64,000 nucleotides of DNA from Sordaria brevicollis (taxonomy: Eukaryota > Ascomycota > Sordariomycetes > Sordariales > Sordariaceae). Location: contig JAUTDP010000003.1 in assembly GCA_033439795.1 (NCBI GenBank), positions 3,658,001 through 3,722,000 on the forward strand. Reading direction: 5' to 3'. The position numbers and the translations under genes are program-made. Shown here piece by piece: positions 34,447-45,645 of this stretch (within the stretch, counting starts at the first letter, position 1; each line of letters starts with the position of its first letter). The notes below the pieces were generated by a model that saw nothing but the letters and a program-made list of their open reading frames with translations, was not told the origin of the DNA and searched no databases.

Positions 34447-36447
34447 ATGTTCGCTTCGACGCGGCAGTGGTTCAAGCGCAATCGCACACCTTTGGCCATC
34501 GGTGCTGGTGTTGTCGGCGCCGGTTACGTCGCAACCCAATATGTCCTCAGGAAGCTCAATGATGCGCGCGAGCGCATGAGCAGCGATCGCATAGCCAAGG
34601 AGAAGTGCGTATAGTTGTCAAAAATCCTACAGCATCGTTGTCGTCGCCGGCGCTAACCCCTGATCCCCCCCTTATCGACAGTTTGCGACGCCGCTTCGAA
34701 CAGAACCAGGAGGACTGCACCTTTACCGTCCTCGCCCTCCTACCTACCGCGACGACGAACATCCTCGAGGCTCTCAACACCGAAAGGATCACATATGAAA
34801 TTCAGCAGATGAAGAGTCCAGCCAACAGGAAGAAGAGCATTAGCTCCCTTACTCCATCAAGCATATCCGAGGTCGGCACCATGGACGACGATGGCCGTAG
34901 TATGATCAGCGGATTCAGTGTGCAGAGCGAGGGCGGTGCATATCCCAGTTTCCTGGCCCCAGGACCTCTACCGGCCGTTGCAGAGGGCGAATCGGCCGGT
35001 GATGTTCCCCAGCAAGAAGCGCCTAAGAAGCCGCGGAAGACCAAGAGACAGCTATGGGATGACCTTAAGATCAGCTGTAAGCCCCCATGCTTGACCATCT
35101 TCTTTTTTTAGTCTGGATTTGGCTAACAAACACCGTTTAGCAATCACTCGTTCCTTCACTCTGATCTACACCCTCGGTCTCTTGACTATGCTTACCCGGA
35201 TCCAGCTCAACCTCCTCGGCCGCCGCAGCTACCTCTCATCCGTCGTCTCCCTCGCCACCGGCTCTGCGCGCGAGGGCGCCATTGCGCTCGAGAACAACGA
35301 CGACGACGGCGATTTTGATGGCGAAGGCCAAGCCTACGGCTCGGATTTCGAAGTCAACCGCAAGTACCTGACCTTCTCGTGGTGGCTTCTCAACCGCGGC
35401 TGGGTAGACGTGATGCAACGAGTCGAATCCGCAGTCCGCCAAGTCTTCGGCCCCTTGTCACCTCGCGACACCATCACCTTTGACGCCTTCTCCAAGCTCA
35501 CGCGCGAGGTGCGCACTATCATCGAAGGCTCCAACGGTTCCGGCGGGCCAAGCACTCAATGGCTTCCCTTCCTCCTGCCTCCTCAAAACTTGGAAGACTT
35601 CGTCCTCCGCGAATCCGGCATCCTGCTCGAAGAGCCCCCACAGCCCGTCGCTCCGACCCCCGAAGGCGAAACCACCATCTCCCTCCGCCGTCTCCTCGAC
35701 GAAACCGCCGACCTTATCGAATCACCCGCCTTCTCTTCCGTCCTCACCCAACTTCTCGACGAAGGCTTCAACGTCTTGCTAGACCGCAAACTCACCGTCG
35801 GCGCTTTCGAAGTCCCTTCCCTCCCTGCCGCCATCCCTCCCTCTGCCACCCCTCTCAACCCCGAAACCGCCACCGGAGAAGACGTAGTAACCTCAACAAC
35901 CCTCGTCGCCACCTCCTCCGACCTTCAGCCTCATAGCAACAGCGTCCACGCGGCACGACAAAGCATGGAGATTGAACGCCCTGTCACCCGCGCCGTCCTG
36001 CTTCCCAAGATTTTATCTATCCTGACCCGCCAAGCCCATGCCATTGGAAATGGCATGCCAAACGAGTACCTCCAAGCTATGGAGCAAGTGCGCGATCTCG
36101 AGGGGTTCGCGGCGGTGGTGTACAGCAGTAATTGGCAGGCGGAGATTGCTAGTGAGGAGTATGCTGGTGTTCCTGCTCCTGCTTCTGGTGCTGGGCAGCA
36201 ACAACCATCTGCGGGGGCAGCAGGAAGAGGAGGAGGTAGGAGGGAAAGGGGGGAGAGGACGACAGTAGAAGAGTCGGCGGTTTTGGTAGATTCGCTAGCA
36301 GGGCAAACAGCGGGTGGTGTGGAAGAGAGTTTGGTGGTTGTGGATCCGAACCCAGATCCGACGGCTGGGTTTGATAGTGCGTGGGAGAGGGCGATGAGTG
36401 CGAGCCAGGCGGGTTCGAGGGGGCCGAGTTTTGAGGATAGGAGATGA
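34447..36447 (+). CDS. Peroxisomal biogenesis factor 3 (Pex3)
   Basis: Pex3 sits in the peroxisomal membrane and docks Pex19, which delivers other membrane proteins; loss abolishes peroxisomes. Three exons, 34447-34604, 34682-35076 and 35141-36447, about 619 residues; both introns carry GGCTAAC- or GCTAAC-type branch sites. The N-terminus is the family signature: a short basic start (M-F-A-S-T-R-Q-W-F-K-R-N), a hydrophobic membrane anchor at about residues 15-35, then R-R-R-F-E-Q-N-Q-E-D-C-T and later L-T-R-I-Q-L-N-L-L-G-R-R-S-Y. Fungal-type disordered insertions follow, and a Gly/Glu-rich C-terminus. The last quarter switches abruptly to G-rich codons. Start choice rests on the signature and an accurate Kozak-like context (GCCGCCATGT). 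Confidence 0.95.
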
Positions 36448-37254
36448 GCATGAGGCGGCGTGTGTAGTATTAGGTTATGGCATGGGATCAGTTGGGTGAT
36501 GAAGGGTGGAAGTGCTGTATGATGAAATGTGGTAGTGGAGCGGCAAGGGAAGCTAGATAATGAGTGTTTTATGTTATCGCTTGTGATTGGAAAGATATCA
36601 CTATACGTTTTTAGATGGAATAAAGAAGGGTAATCAAGCATCTACCACATGTCTCAGGACAGGGGATGAGAGCTGACAGTCAGTGATTCTGTGTCATTAG
36701 TGTATTGGTATCATTATGTTCGGTTGTTCGTTATGGCTACTAGTAGTACCGTATGTGGTATAAAAGTTCCGCTTTCCTCTCTCGACGGTTTGTAACCTAT
36801 GCACGCCTCCAATTGCTCTCATTTGGTCTGACCCCATTAGTGCGGACCAGTCTGGGGAGGAGAGCCTGGCTGGGCCTCTCATATTTTCACCAACCGCTAT
36901 TGTACGCCTGATCTCCGTTCATCGAGGCCGCTCTTTTTCCTCTTCGCTCGCTCGCGAATCGAATTTAATTCAAGACTTCGTCTCTCGCTTGACCCGGCCT
37001 GGCCAGAATGAGAAGTGTTCCCGCGCCCGGAAGTCTCATCGCGCACTGTTATCAACTCGTCATCAGCCTTTATATCTGCCTGAGAGGGCAGAACAAGCTG
37101 TGTGGGGTTTGAAATGTGCTGCGAGAGAGGGAACTGGATGGATGGATGGATGGAATGTTTTCAGAGACCCATGTTGCAAGAGGGGACTGGGCCGGGCGCG
37201 ATAGGTGCTCTTATGCTGTTGTGAATCTTTAACCAGAAATCGGAGGAAAAAGTC
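36448..37254. other. Intergenic region between convergent Pex3 and Bet5 genes
   Basis: About 0.8 kb holding both 3' UTRs. I see no gene or repeat beyond a short GGAT run near 37138-37152. Confidence 0.5.
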
Positions 37255-38018
37255 TCACATCAAACCCGTGATAAACTGATTTAGCCCCAGCTCGAATAGT
37301 TCGTTCCTGACTCCGGCACCGCCTTTGTGTTCGACGGGTGATAGCGGGTTTTTGACCACTGCCATCTCTTGTTAGCCCCTTTTCCTCAAAATCAAACCCA
37401 ATCTCTTTCCAATTCCATCCATAGCCACCACCACCACCACCACCACCACAACCACGCCCCCTTCCCAGAAAAAAGAAGTGAATGGAAGAGACTCACCATA
37501 TTCACACCACAAATTGATATATATCTGATGCATCACATTCCGCATGCTCAGCGTCCCCGTGTCCGTCAGCATGACAAACCGGAGGTTGCTCGCGGTCTCG
37601 TAGTAGTGCAGCTTGTACTGGGCCGTTCGGTAAGAGATAAACGCGTCGTCCTCGCCTCCTAGCTTGCGCACCATGTTGCGCAGCGAGAAAACGGTGCCGA
37701 AGATCAGCTTGGCGTCGTCCGAGGCTTTGTTGGCTGCGCTGACGGCTGAGCGCGCGCTGCGCATGGGGTTGTGGTGAGGGTCGGTCGAGTTCGCGGACCC
37801 AGCGCCGCTTGTGGAATTGTTTGTTGGGATGTCATGTTGTGATGTTGTTGCCGCCGAGGGGGGTGGAAGCCAGGTTTTGGAGTAGATGCATTCCGCTGTT
37901 GGGTTAGGGGGTGGTTAGCATGACATGGACTTTGTAAGAAAGACCAATTACGGAATAAGGAGACGGGCGGCCGTAACTTACTATGCCGGTCAAAGATGTA
38001 AAAGGAATAGATGACCAT
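37255..38018 (-). CDS. TRAPP complex subunit Bet5 (TRAPPC1)
   Basis: Bet5 is a small longin-fold subunit of the TRAPP complexes, which activate the Rab GTPase Ypt1 for ER-to-Golgi and Golgi traffic and in autophagy. Three minus-strand exons, 38018-37982, 37895-37497 and 37358-37255, give 179 residues. Family landmarks are M-V-I-Y-S-F-Y-I-F-D-R-H-T-E-C-I-Y at the start, then L-I-F-G-T-V-F-S-L-R-N-M-V-R-K-L, Y-K-L-H-Y-Y-E-T, and L-R-F-V-M-L-T-D near the end. A Ser/Asn/Thr-rich insertion of about 25 residues follows the first strand, as is common in fungal Bet5. The final exon is only 104 nt and ends L-N-Q-F-I-T-G-L-M. Intron 2 (138 nt) contains a CCA trinucleotide repeat on the + strand. Confidence 0.94.
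37425..37450. repeat. CCA trinucleotide repeat inside Bet5 intron 2
   Basis: About eight to nine CCA units on the + strand, which are TGG units in the Bet5 pre-mRNA. The repeat is removed by splicing. Confidence 0.8.
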
Positions 38019-39665
38019 GGTTCGTGGTGTGGCTCCGGGTTGGAGCTCTCGTAGATCGATTCTCGGACTCGGGGGAAACGGGCAATCGGTATTAATGCGC
38101 GGCGTGCGGGACGGGAACGGCGGACGTCAAGCGAGGAGTCGTAAAGAGTTGTAAAGCCGTCCTGGTGGATTGAGGTAATGATGTTCCGACAAGATATTCT
38201 CGGAAGGCGGGCTGTTGGTTGCGATTGCGACAAGAAGGCGGACAGTTGGGATGATGAAAGCGGAGCAAAGATCCTTGCCCCGGGCGGCCGTTGGTTGTCA
38301 ATCGGTCGGTGTCGGCGGCGGGAGTCGTTCGCCCGGGCATGCTTCCTGTGGGGCTGGATGCGGGTGCGCTACGGCGCCCAGGGAAGCATGCGCTAACAGC
38401 GTGGAAGCTTTCAGCGCAACTTCCACTTCCATCCCGTCAGCCTCCCGAACGCACAGGGCCACGCGCTGCAGTGATCGACATGACGGCAAGTCCCAGCTCC
38501 GCTATAGGGACAGGGTCGGTTTTATTTCGTACAAAAATAGTACATGACAATTCAACTCTTTTCGTATTTACAAACTCTTTCTTCTGGCCACCAACTACAA
38601 GGTTCTCATGAATTCTATCTCATCTATGGTAGCGGAGACGGATGGGTTTTGAAGTACAGGTGAGCCAGAGCCAGAATGAAGAGCTCCGAAGAAGCCTTGG
38701 AAATGCGAAGAGAAAATGAATAAACTGAAGACGTTCCTCGACTTCTGTCCCGTTGAGGTTGCTGTAGCAGAAAGTTTTATTTTGCGGGTACCCTACACGC
38801 CCAAGACTGACATCATGGAGGGGCAAAGAGCAAGGAGAATGGACAGGCGGCATCGTGAAAGCCCAATTCGAGGTACAGCTGCCCTACGAGGAAGTCGTAC
38901 AACACGACCAAAACTCACATGTGAGATCGTGCACCATGATCGGAGCCCTGGTAAATCTGACAAGGCTTGACTTTCCAGGGGTCTTTTTGTTGGTTCCCTC
39001 TCACTTTGGTGCCTTTTGTCCACTTTACGGTTCCGCCTTTGTGTGAGCCCTAGGCGTTCCTGGGCAGCCCAGAAAGGCATCTCTCCATCCACCGAACTAC
39101 GTTGTCCGGTTCCATTCACTCACTCGCTGAAAGAGAAAAGAAGTCTATAACAGCAGCTTGCCGCCGAGCCTTAGTCCAGTCCATGTCTTGTCCTACGGTC
39201 TACCCTCACCTAATGCAAAGTACGTGAGAATTATCCAAATCTTTCGAATAATCTCTCTGTCCCCTCTCCACACCAAAAGCCGAGCTTCATCAGATTCCGG
39301 AGCCCACACGGGAATTGCAACATAACATCGTCATCTCTGAGCTTACCTCGCTTCAGAGAACATCCCCGCACTAACAAGCCCTAGCCTAAGCGCCAAAACA
39401 CTACCAAAAACAATCCTGTTCACGGCTCATCCCGCTCAACACCAGTCAACCCATCCCTGGACATCAGACACTGCGCAGTTGCTGTCTGTCATAGGCCAAA
39501 GCATTCGACAGTGATAGGTACATTGCCACGCCTGCATTTACATCTACCTACAGATAGCGTAGAGGTAGAAAGTCACCACCGGCATCTGCACCCGAACGCA
39601 CCTGCAACATCTTACATACATATCCCACCCATTCTTATCATATCATTTAGTGCAAGAGACAAAAA
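38019..39665. other. Divergent promoter region between Bet5 and the CaMKK-type kinase
   Basis: A 1.6-kb region between opposite start codons. From about 39.2 kb the + strand is rich in C and A and poor in G, which fits the leader of the kinase gene. No conserved protein, RNA gene or repeat seen. Confidence 0.5.
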
Positions 39666-42155
39666 ATGTCAGATCAACAACCTCAAGAGCCTCCCGGGGT
39701 CTCTGATCCTCACTGTCCTGCAACAACCTTCTCCCTACCACTTCGTCCACGCATTTCAGCAACCAACAGCAGCACAATGGACGAACCTCTTCATCCAGAG
39801 GCTCCAAAAACCACATCTCCATCACCTTTGCTCTCGCCGGGCATCTCTGTCCAGTTCCATGGCGACCCAACCGACGGCGATGGGAAGCCGAGACCGGCAA
39901 CCCCTTCTCACGCCCATTCAGCCCCGGCCGAAATTCAAAAGTACCCGAGTCCCATGAGACACCACAAAAGAACTCCTTCTTTTCACCGAGAGGTCAAGGA
40001 AACCCTCAATGCGAGATCCGAGTACCTGGACGACGACATCGACGGCTGTTCCCGCCAACGCATCAACCAGTATCTTATCAAGGATGAGATAGGCCACGGC
40101 TCCTACGGCGCCGTTCGTCTGGCTACTGATCAGTTCGGCAAGGAATACGCCATCAAGCAGTTCTCCAAAGCTCAGTTGAGAAGGCGCGCTCAGTCCAACA
40201 TCTTGCGCCATGCGCCAAGGGGCCCTCGGAACCAGTCCATCTCTCGGTTTTCAGAGCAGAAGATGCTCGAGGCTAAGGATGCTTTGTTCCTGATTCGAGA
40301 GGAGATTGCCATCATGAAGAAGCTGAATCACCCCAACCTTGTCCAGCTCTATGAGGTGTTGGATGATCCTGAGGATGATTCGCTCTACATGGTGTTGGAA
40401 ATGTGTAAGAAGGGCGTCGTCATGAAGATGGGTATTCATGGGTCTGTTGACCCTTTGCCTGAGGAACAGTGCCGGTTTTGGTTCCGTGACCTCATTTTGG
40501 GCATAGAGTATCGTAGGTCTTGCCCCTCAGTTTTCTACTGCTAACATAGCCTTGACTCACATATGTCTCTAGTTCACTCGCAAGGCGTGATCCACCGTGA
40601 CATCAAGCCAGACAACCTGCTTCTCACCGAAGACGATGTCCTCAAGATTGTTGATTTTGGAGTCTCGGAAATTTTTGAAAAGACGGACGAAATGAAGACT
40701 GCAAAGCCAGCAGGCTCACCGGCTTTCCTGCCCCCTGAGTTGTGCGCGAAGCATGGTGATGTCTCTGGTAAGGCAGCGGATATCTGGTCTATGGGAGTTA
40801 CCTTGTATTGTCTGCGCTACGGCAAGCTCCCTTTCGCACGCGATAACCAGCTCGAGATGTGGGAAGCCATCAAGACCGAGGAACCACAGTTCCCCCCTGA
40901 CGAGAAGCCCGAGTTCCTCGACCTGATGCACAAGATTCTGGAGAAGGATCCGGCGAAGAGGATTACCATGCATGAGCTTCGGGTGAGTAATCTGCTTAAC
41001 CGACGCATCTGTTACAGCTGACTGACAGTACCCTTAGGAACACCCTTGGGTCACCAAGAACGGCGAAGACCCATTGCTTAGCGAGGAAGAGAACTGCTCT
41101 GAGCCCATAGAAGTACCCAATGCTCTTGAAGTTAACCACGCCGTTACCAGGAGAATGAGCCATCTCTTTTGCGTGGTAAGTAAACTAAGCTCCATGTTTG
41201 CTTTGTCTCTAACAACTCCCAGATGAAAGCAATCTCCAAGTTCAAAAACCTTCTCAACCGGCCCGGAGGCTCGCGCAAATCTTCAACCCACAATCTGCAA
41301 GTCCATCCCGAGGAAAACCAGACAAACATCGACTTCAAGGAACCCGCGCAAAACGACAAAGAATCCACAGCCGAATTCGCCAATCGCATCCTTGAAGAGC
41401 GACGGAAATTCTTCAACCCTACCGGCGGTCCTCGAGGCTTTGGCTTCAACCGAGCCCTGGGCGGAAAGTTCAATTTCGGAGGGGGTGCGTTCCATCACCT
41501 CGCGACGGGAAACCCTCCTCCTTCAATTGCTCCATCAGGGTCTACGTCATCTTCACAAACCCTAACCAACTCCACGTCCATCTCCTCAGACCCCGGCCCT
41601 AGCACCGGGTCTTCCGACCAACAGCCCCCTCAGCCAGTCCACCTCGGCATCGGAGTAGGTGGCGTCGATGAATTCTCCATCAACCCCTCTGACTTGCCGC
41701 CCGCCGACCACGTCTCCGAGTCACCGACTCAAGTCGATTTCAACATCTACGACGACGCCTTCGAGGCCGAAATCGAAAGGATCAAGCGATCGGCTAGCAT
41801 ATCTGGATCAAGCGGTGGGCGAAGGAACAGCAAAACCACTGGAGAACGTAGAGGTACAGGGACGGGGACGACGGGGACGGGTAGCGTGGGGACGATTTAT
41901 CATACGCGGTTGAACAGGAAGAGGTTTGATACTAGTATTTTTGAGGAAAAGAAGGATGATAATAGGGAGACGCCGAGAGGTCTTTGGCAGCCTCCCTCGC
42001 AGCGACGGGAAGGCAATGATAAGAAAGGAGGAGGAGGAGGAGGCGGTGGTGGTGGTGGGTTTGCGGATGTGGTGGCTAGAGCTATGGAAGGGGCGAAGGA
42101 GATGGTTGTTGGGGGTCCTGGCGGGGAAGGAAAAGATGGGGAGACTGGGCAGTAG
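39666..42155 (+). CDS. Serine/threonine kinase of the CaMKK / Ssp1 / Sak1 family
   Basis: Four exons, 39666-40512, 40573-40982, 41038-41175 and 41223-42155, about 775 residues. Kinase domain about 135-425: glycine loop G-H-G-S-Y-G, E-Y-A-I-K lysine, an RP-type insertion rich in Arg and Ser after the lysine (typical of CaMKK), catalytic H-R-D-I-K-P-D-N, D-F-G-V-S, and the activation segment S-P-A-F-L-P-P-E in place of the usual APE, a hallmark of the CaMKK/LKB1-related kinases that activate Snf1/AMPK. The domain closes with E-H-P-W-V. The N-terminus is Pro/Ser-rich. The C-terminal third is disordered with a glycine run. Fission yeast Ssp1, budding yeast Sak1/Tos3/Elm1 and Aspergillus CmkC are the likely relatives. 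A role upstream of Snf1 is inferred from family. The start is the ATG after a run of A. Confidence 0.93.
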
Positions 42156-42468
42156 TTGAAGTTAAGGTCAAGTAAAAGGGGGTATTACTTGTTTAACAAG
42201 GACGGGAGTGGTTACAAAAACGCAATGGGTGGCTATCATTTGTTTAGTATACCTCGGTGTCCGGATCAGCAAAGAGTCGGACAGTATTCTTTTTGGATAC
42301 AATAACAATTGTAAGGGTCAACGTTCCAACGGAATTACGATAGGTTTTACCTTTTCTGCCAATAAGAGGTGTAAAATTGTATAACTCTTTTGAGTCCAAG
42401 TACTCCTCTAATCAAGGACCAGAATAATTTCTGTTTTAACTATCTCTAATCTTGTATTACCTCTTTAC
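42156..42468 (+). other. 3' UTR region of the CaMKK-type kinase
   Basis: AT-rich sequence after the stop codon, with several possible polyadenylation contexts near 42.3-42.45 kb. No gene seen. Confidence 0.45.
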
Positions 42469-42588
42469 TTCTCTCTTCACTTCTCTCTTCACTTCTCTCT
42501 TCACTTCTCTCTTCACTTCTCTCTTCACTTCTCTCTTCACTTCTCTCTTCACTTCTCTCTTCACTTCTCTCTTCACTTCTCTCTTCAC
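42469..42588. repeat. 12-bp minisatellite, 10 perfect copies
   Basis: Ten identical copies of TTCTCTCTTCAC in a row, followed by one degenerate unit. All copies are identical, which indicates recent expansion or homogenisation. The frame is open on the + strand (Leu-Phe-Thr-Ser units), but I see no gene around it. Confidence 0.95.
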
Positions 42589-44418
42589 TTCTCTCTCATC
42601 GACTATTCATCTGAGATACTTCCTGACTCTCTCTTCACATGCCTTGGCGGAAACACCAGCAACGCAGTCTTTTTCTTTGGATGAGTTTCAAGAATTGGTA
42701 AGATATTTAGCTCGGACAAACCCGTACTCAGATGGACTTGCAAGAAAATTCCAACCATCTGTTTCCCGAACTCGATTGAGATTCAATGTAGTCCAGAGTG
42801 TTGATTACTGACGTGAGAACTCGATCGGTGTCTTCCAAGAATGAGTGTGGCTGAACAAGAAATAAGTCGACAACAGCATGCCTATACATACTGACATACC
42901 TTTCTCTCCATGAAACGAACGTCGTTCGATCGATCACCGCCCGAGTCAGATCCAAGCAACAAATTTCTCATGAAAAAAACACCTGCCAGTACTTTGTTTC
43001 GGTAATATTCGTGCCTGATGGTCCATCTCTGTGGAGGAGGGAACATAAGCCCGGCAAGCCCGTGTTGAGTAAGCCGACCTGAGCTGGGCCGGTAGAGTAC
43101 TTCTTCCAACGCTGGGTTGGTGGAACAGGTGAGAATGACTAGAACTTTGGAATGGGTGGGTGATAGTGGTTGCTGATTGGCATTTTTTCGTCAGCGTTAA
43201 ATGCCTATCATCCGGCTTGCAAGTTGTAGCGTAAAGTGGTCTGCTATTGGTGAGTACATAGCAAACTCGTCGTCCATTGGAAATTATTGCGTTGAGAGAG
43301 ACAGCAGGATAACATGACCACTTCCGCAGATAGTTTTTAAAGGACTCAAGTGAATATTATCATCTTCGCATCCAAGATCCGTCATTGCATGAAATCTAAG
43401 CCAGGGTTGTTAGAGTTTCGGTTATTCTATTTGACGTTGTTCGTGAACTTGACTGAAGTGTCTTTCACTCCTATTCTGTGATGCTCTCTCGTCAGGTATC
43501 GCAGTGTCTGATCCCGAGTCCTTAGTAGTACTCTCTTCATGTAAACTCATTTCTGATTCCAACTTATGGGCCCTGTATCGGCCTAACTTATTCTTCTGGC
43601 ATTGTGTAAGTGAGCCCTACCTCTCCTGAAGAGTTGTCTTGATGCAGTGCGTCGGACATGCGAAAACGAGTGAGAGCCCAAAAAGAAGGCCATGGAAGTC
43701 TACACACTCCAAATTTCTAGTGCACCTTCTCATTTTTCCCGTATTCCCCGCATGCGGAAGGCGTATCTATGTACCTCGCGCTTTCCTGATCTATCACGAT
43801 AGTGTTACCAAACATTTAGGAAACTACTATACATAAATGTTACCGAATTTCCCCCAACTGGATGTTTCCAGCTTTTGTAACATATGTACAATACCTCAAC
43901 ATTGGATGAAGGTACATGCCTTACTTGACCGTCGCTCATCCCTCCACAATGAGATGCCCGTTCGATCTCGTCGGTTAATGCACCCGAAACATTCAGGTGC
44001 TGTGAACCATACCTATGCGTGCGCCTATTGATTCTCATCAGTCCCCAGATCAGGCACTTGACATTGACTTGCGTTCTGTAGGTATGTTCTGGACTCTTCA
44101 ATTTCCTACTCGTTTCGTCCGCTTGTTCTTCCCCTGTTCTTCGCCGTAGAGCAGCTTGTGCTCAGTGTGAGTATACCAATCGATCTAGGTTAGTGATTGC
44201 GAGCCGTGAGAGACTTTGAAGGGTGGGCGTGGAAATAACAGTTGGAGCTTGGATATGAATCCAATTCTGATTGTCCCTTTTATCAAACTACTGGGCAGTC
44301 GTTGACTGGGTGAAATGTCTCCTCGAGGCCGCAAAGAGCAATGAAAATCTTGAGGATGAACGCTCGATCACTGAGAAAGCACCGATATACTGGAAGAATA
44401 CTTCGTTAGCCAGGGGTG

Positions 44419-44889
44419 TCAATCAAAGTAACCCTCAACAAGGTACCGATGCGAGCGCGATAACGGCCTGTAGCGATCATACACACCATCCCATTCCTTC
44501 TCGTCTTCACCGCTGCATCCAGAACCATACATGACACACTTAACCTGCCCATTGAACTTGCTTTCTTTGAGGTTTATGAAAGCGATCTGATACCGCAACT
44601 GGAATGGTCCTTGCTCATGCAAACTTTCCATGCCCCTTACCTTCATATCGTTCCAGTTCCAATCAAAGCCCTCCAAGGCTGCTGATGCGACACTCGCATA
44701 ATCGTGCGCGTTACGTACCTCTATGCGCATGTCGTTCTCCCATGTGGAATGTGAACATATGTGCATATATGTGCGATGCCCCCCCAATCTCACTTCGTGC
44801 TTCGCATCAACCTTGCTACGTAGGCACAGCAGCTTTGCTGTTTCCGTGAGAAAGGGTGAGTGATAAACACTACAAGCCTGCTCGGTCAT
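44419..44889 (-). CDS. Candidate orphan ORF, 156 codons, unknown function
   Basis: The frame starts with ATG and has balanced, protein-like composition: several Trp, Cys and Tyr, and a segment with W-N-W-N-D-M-K-V near the middle. There is no recognisable domain, signal peptide or membrane segment, and both donor-like GTAAGG and GTACGT sites occur inside it, so it may instead be parts of spliced exons or pure chance. I do not recognise a family. Confidence 0.18.
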   Translation of the reverse strand: MTEQACSVYHSPFLTETAKLLCLRSKVDAKHEVRLGGHRTYMHICSHSTWENDMRIEVRNAHDYASVASAALEGFDWNWNDMKVRGMESLHEQGPFQLRYQIAFINLKESKFNGQVKCVMYGSGCSGEDEKEWDGVYDRYRPLSRSHRYLVEGYFD

Positions 44890-45303
44890 AGATACCTAGA
44901 GAGCTTGTATCACCGTCCCGCTCACAGGCGTAAGGGACAGTGGAAATGTACTCGTGGGTGTACGTCTGGCTGTTAATGCTGGTTTTGCGTGTACGATAGA
45001 ACCCAGAAATGGAAGTTATAAAAGTGAGTGTCCACCTGACGTTGGTTCGTTTGCCCCGAGGTGATGGAGAGCAGATTTACCAGCACACATCTTTACGGTT
45101 TTAGTGCAGTGACCATACCTACCGGCATGTAGGAGGTATGCAGATGAACAATTTTTGATCAACCTCGAGGCCGTAACTACGACCGACAGAAGGAGTGAAT
45201 CGTAATTTACGAACTCCATATATGAAACCTCCGCGGGAATAACGACTTCAAAACCTGTACTAAAAGTGTGACAAAACCACAGTCATTGACGTAACCAGAA
45301 AGC

Positions 45304-45645
45304 ATGCCGAGAACTACTAAGACGGCTATGCCTGACTGCCGTGACACATATGATCTCCGAATTTTTCTATCACGACGTCGGGGAAGGAAAAAAGTAAGGG
45401 CACCTAAAAGGATCGGAAGTGTTACGATGATGACGAAGGACAAGAAAAAAGGACCCGAGACGAACGGGACCGAAAAAGGCCGTGGGAGGCCTCAAAGCAA
45501 AAAGGGACCATCGGACTTGGCAATAAAGGCTTGGAAAAGGCAACTTCATGAGAGGATGGAAAAATATTACAAGCTTTTGCCAAGTCGGTGGCTGCAAGTC
45601 TTGGAAGTCTTGGGTTGCGGTTTAACGGATGGACGGCCGGGATAA
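45304..45645 (+). CDS. Candidate small basic ORF, 113 codons, unknown function
   Basis: ATG-initiated frame rich in Lys and Arg, with a K-D-K-K-K-G-P stretch and a short amphipathic segment (W-K-R-Q-L-H-E-R-M-E-K-Y-Y) toward the end. The basic composition partly follows from purine-rich DNA, so chance is a good alternative. No family recognised. Confidence 0.15.
   Translation: MPRTTKTAMPDCRDTYDLRIFLSRRRGRKKVRAPKRIGSVTMMTKDKKKGPETNGTEKGRGRPQSKKGPSDLAIKAWKRQLHERMEKYYKLLPSRWLQVLEVLGCGLTDGRPG

Noticed and set aside
42452..42811. 119-codon frame with Leu-Phe-Thr-Ser repeats
   Set aside because: It is a translation of the 12-bp minisatellite, whose period divisible by 3 keeps any frame open. No conserved flanking protein sequence.
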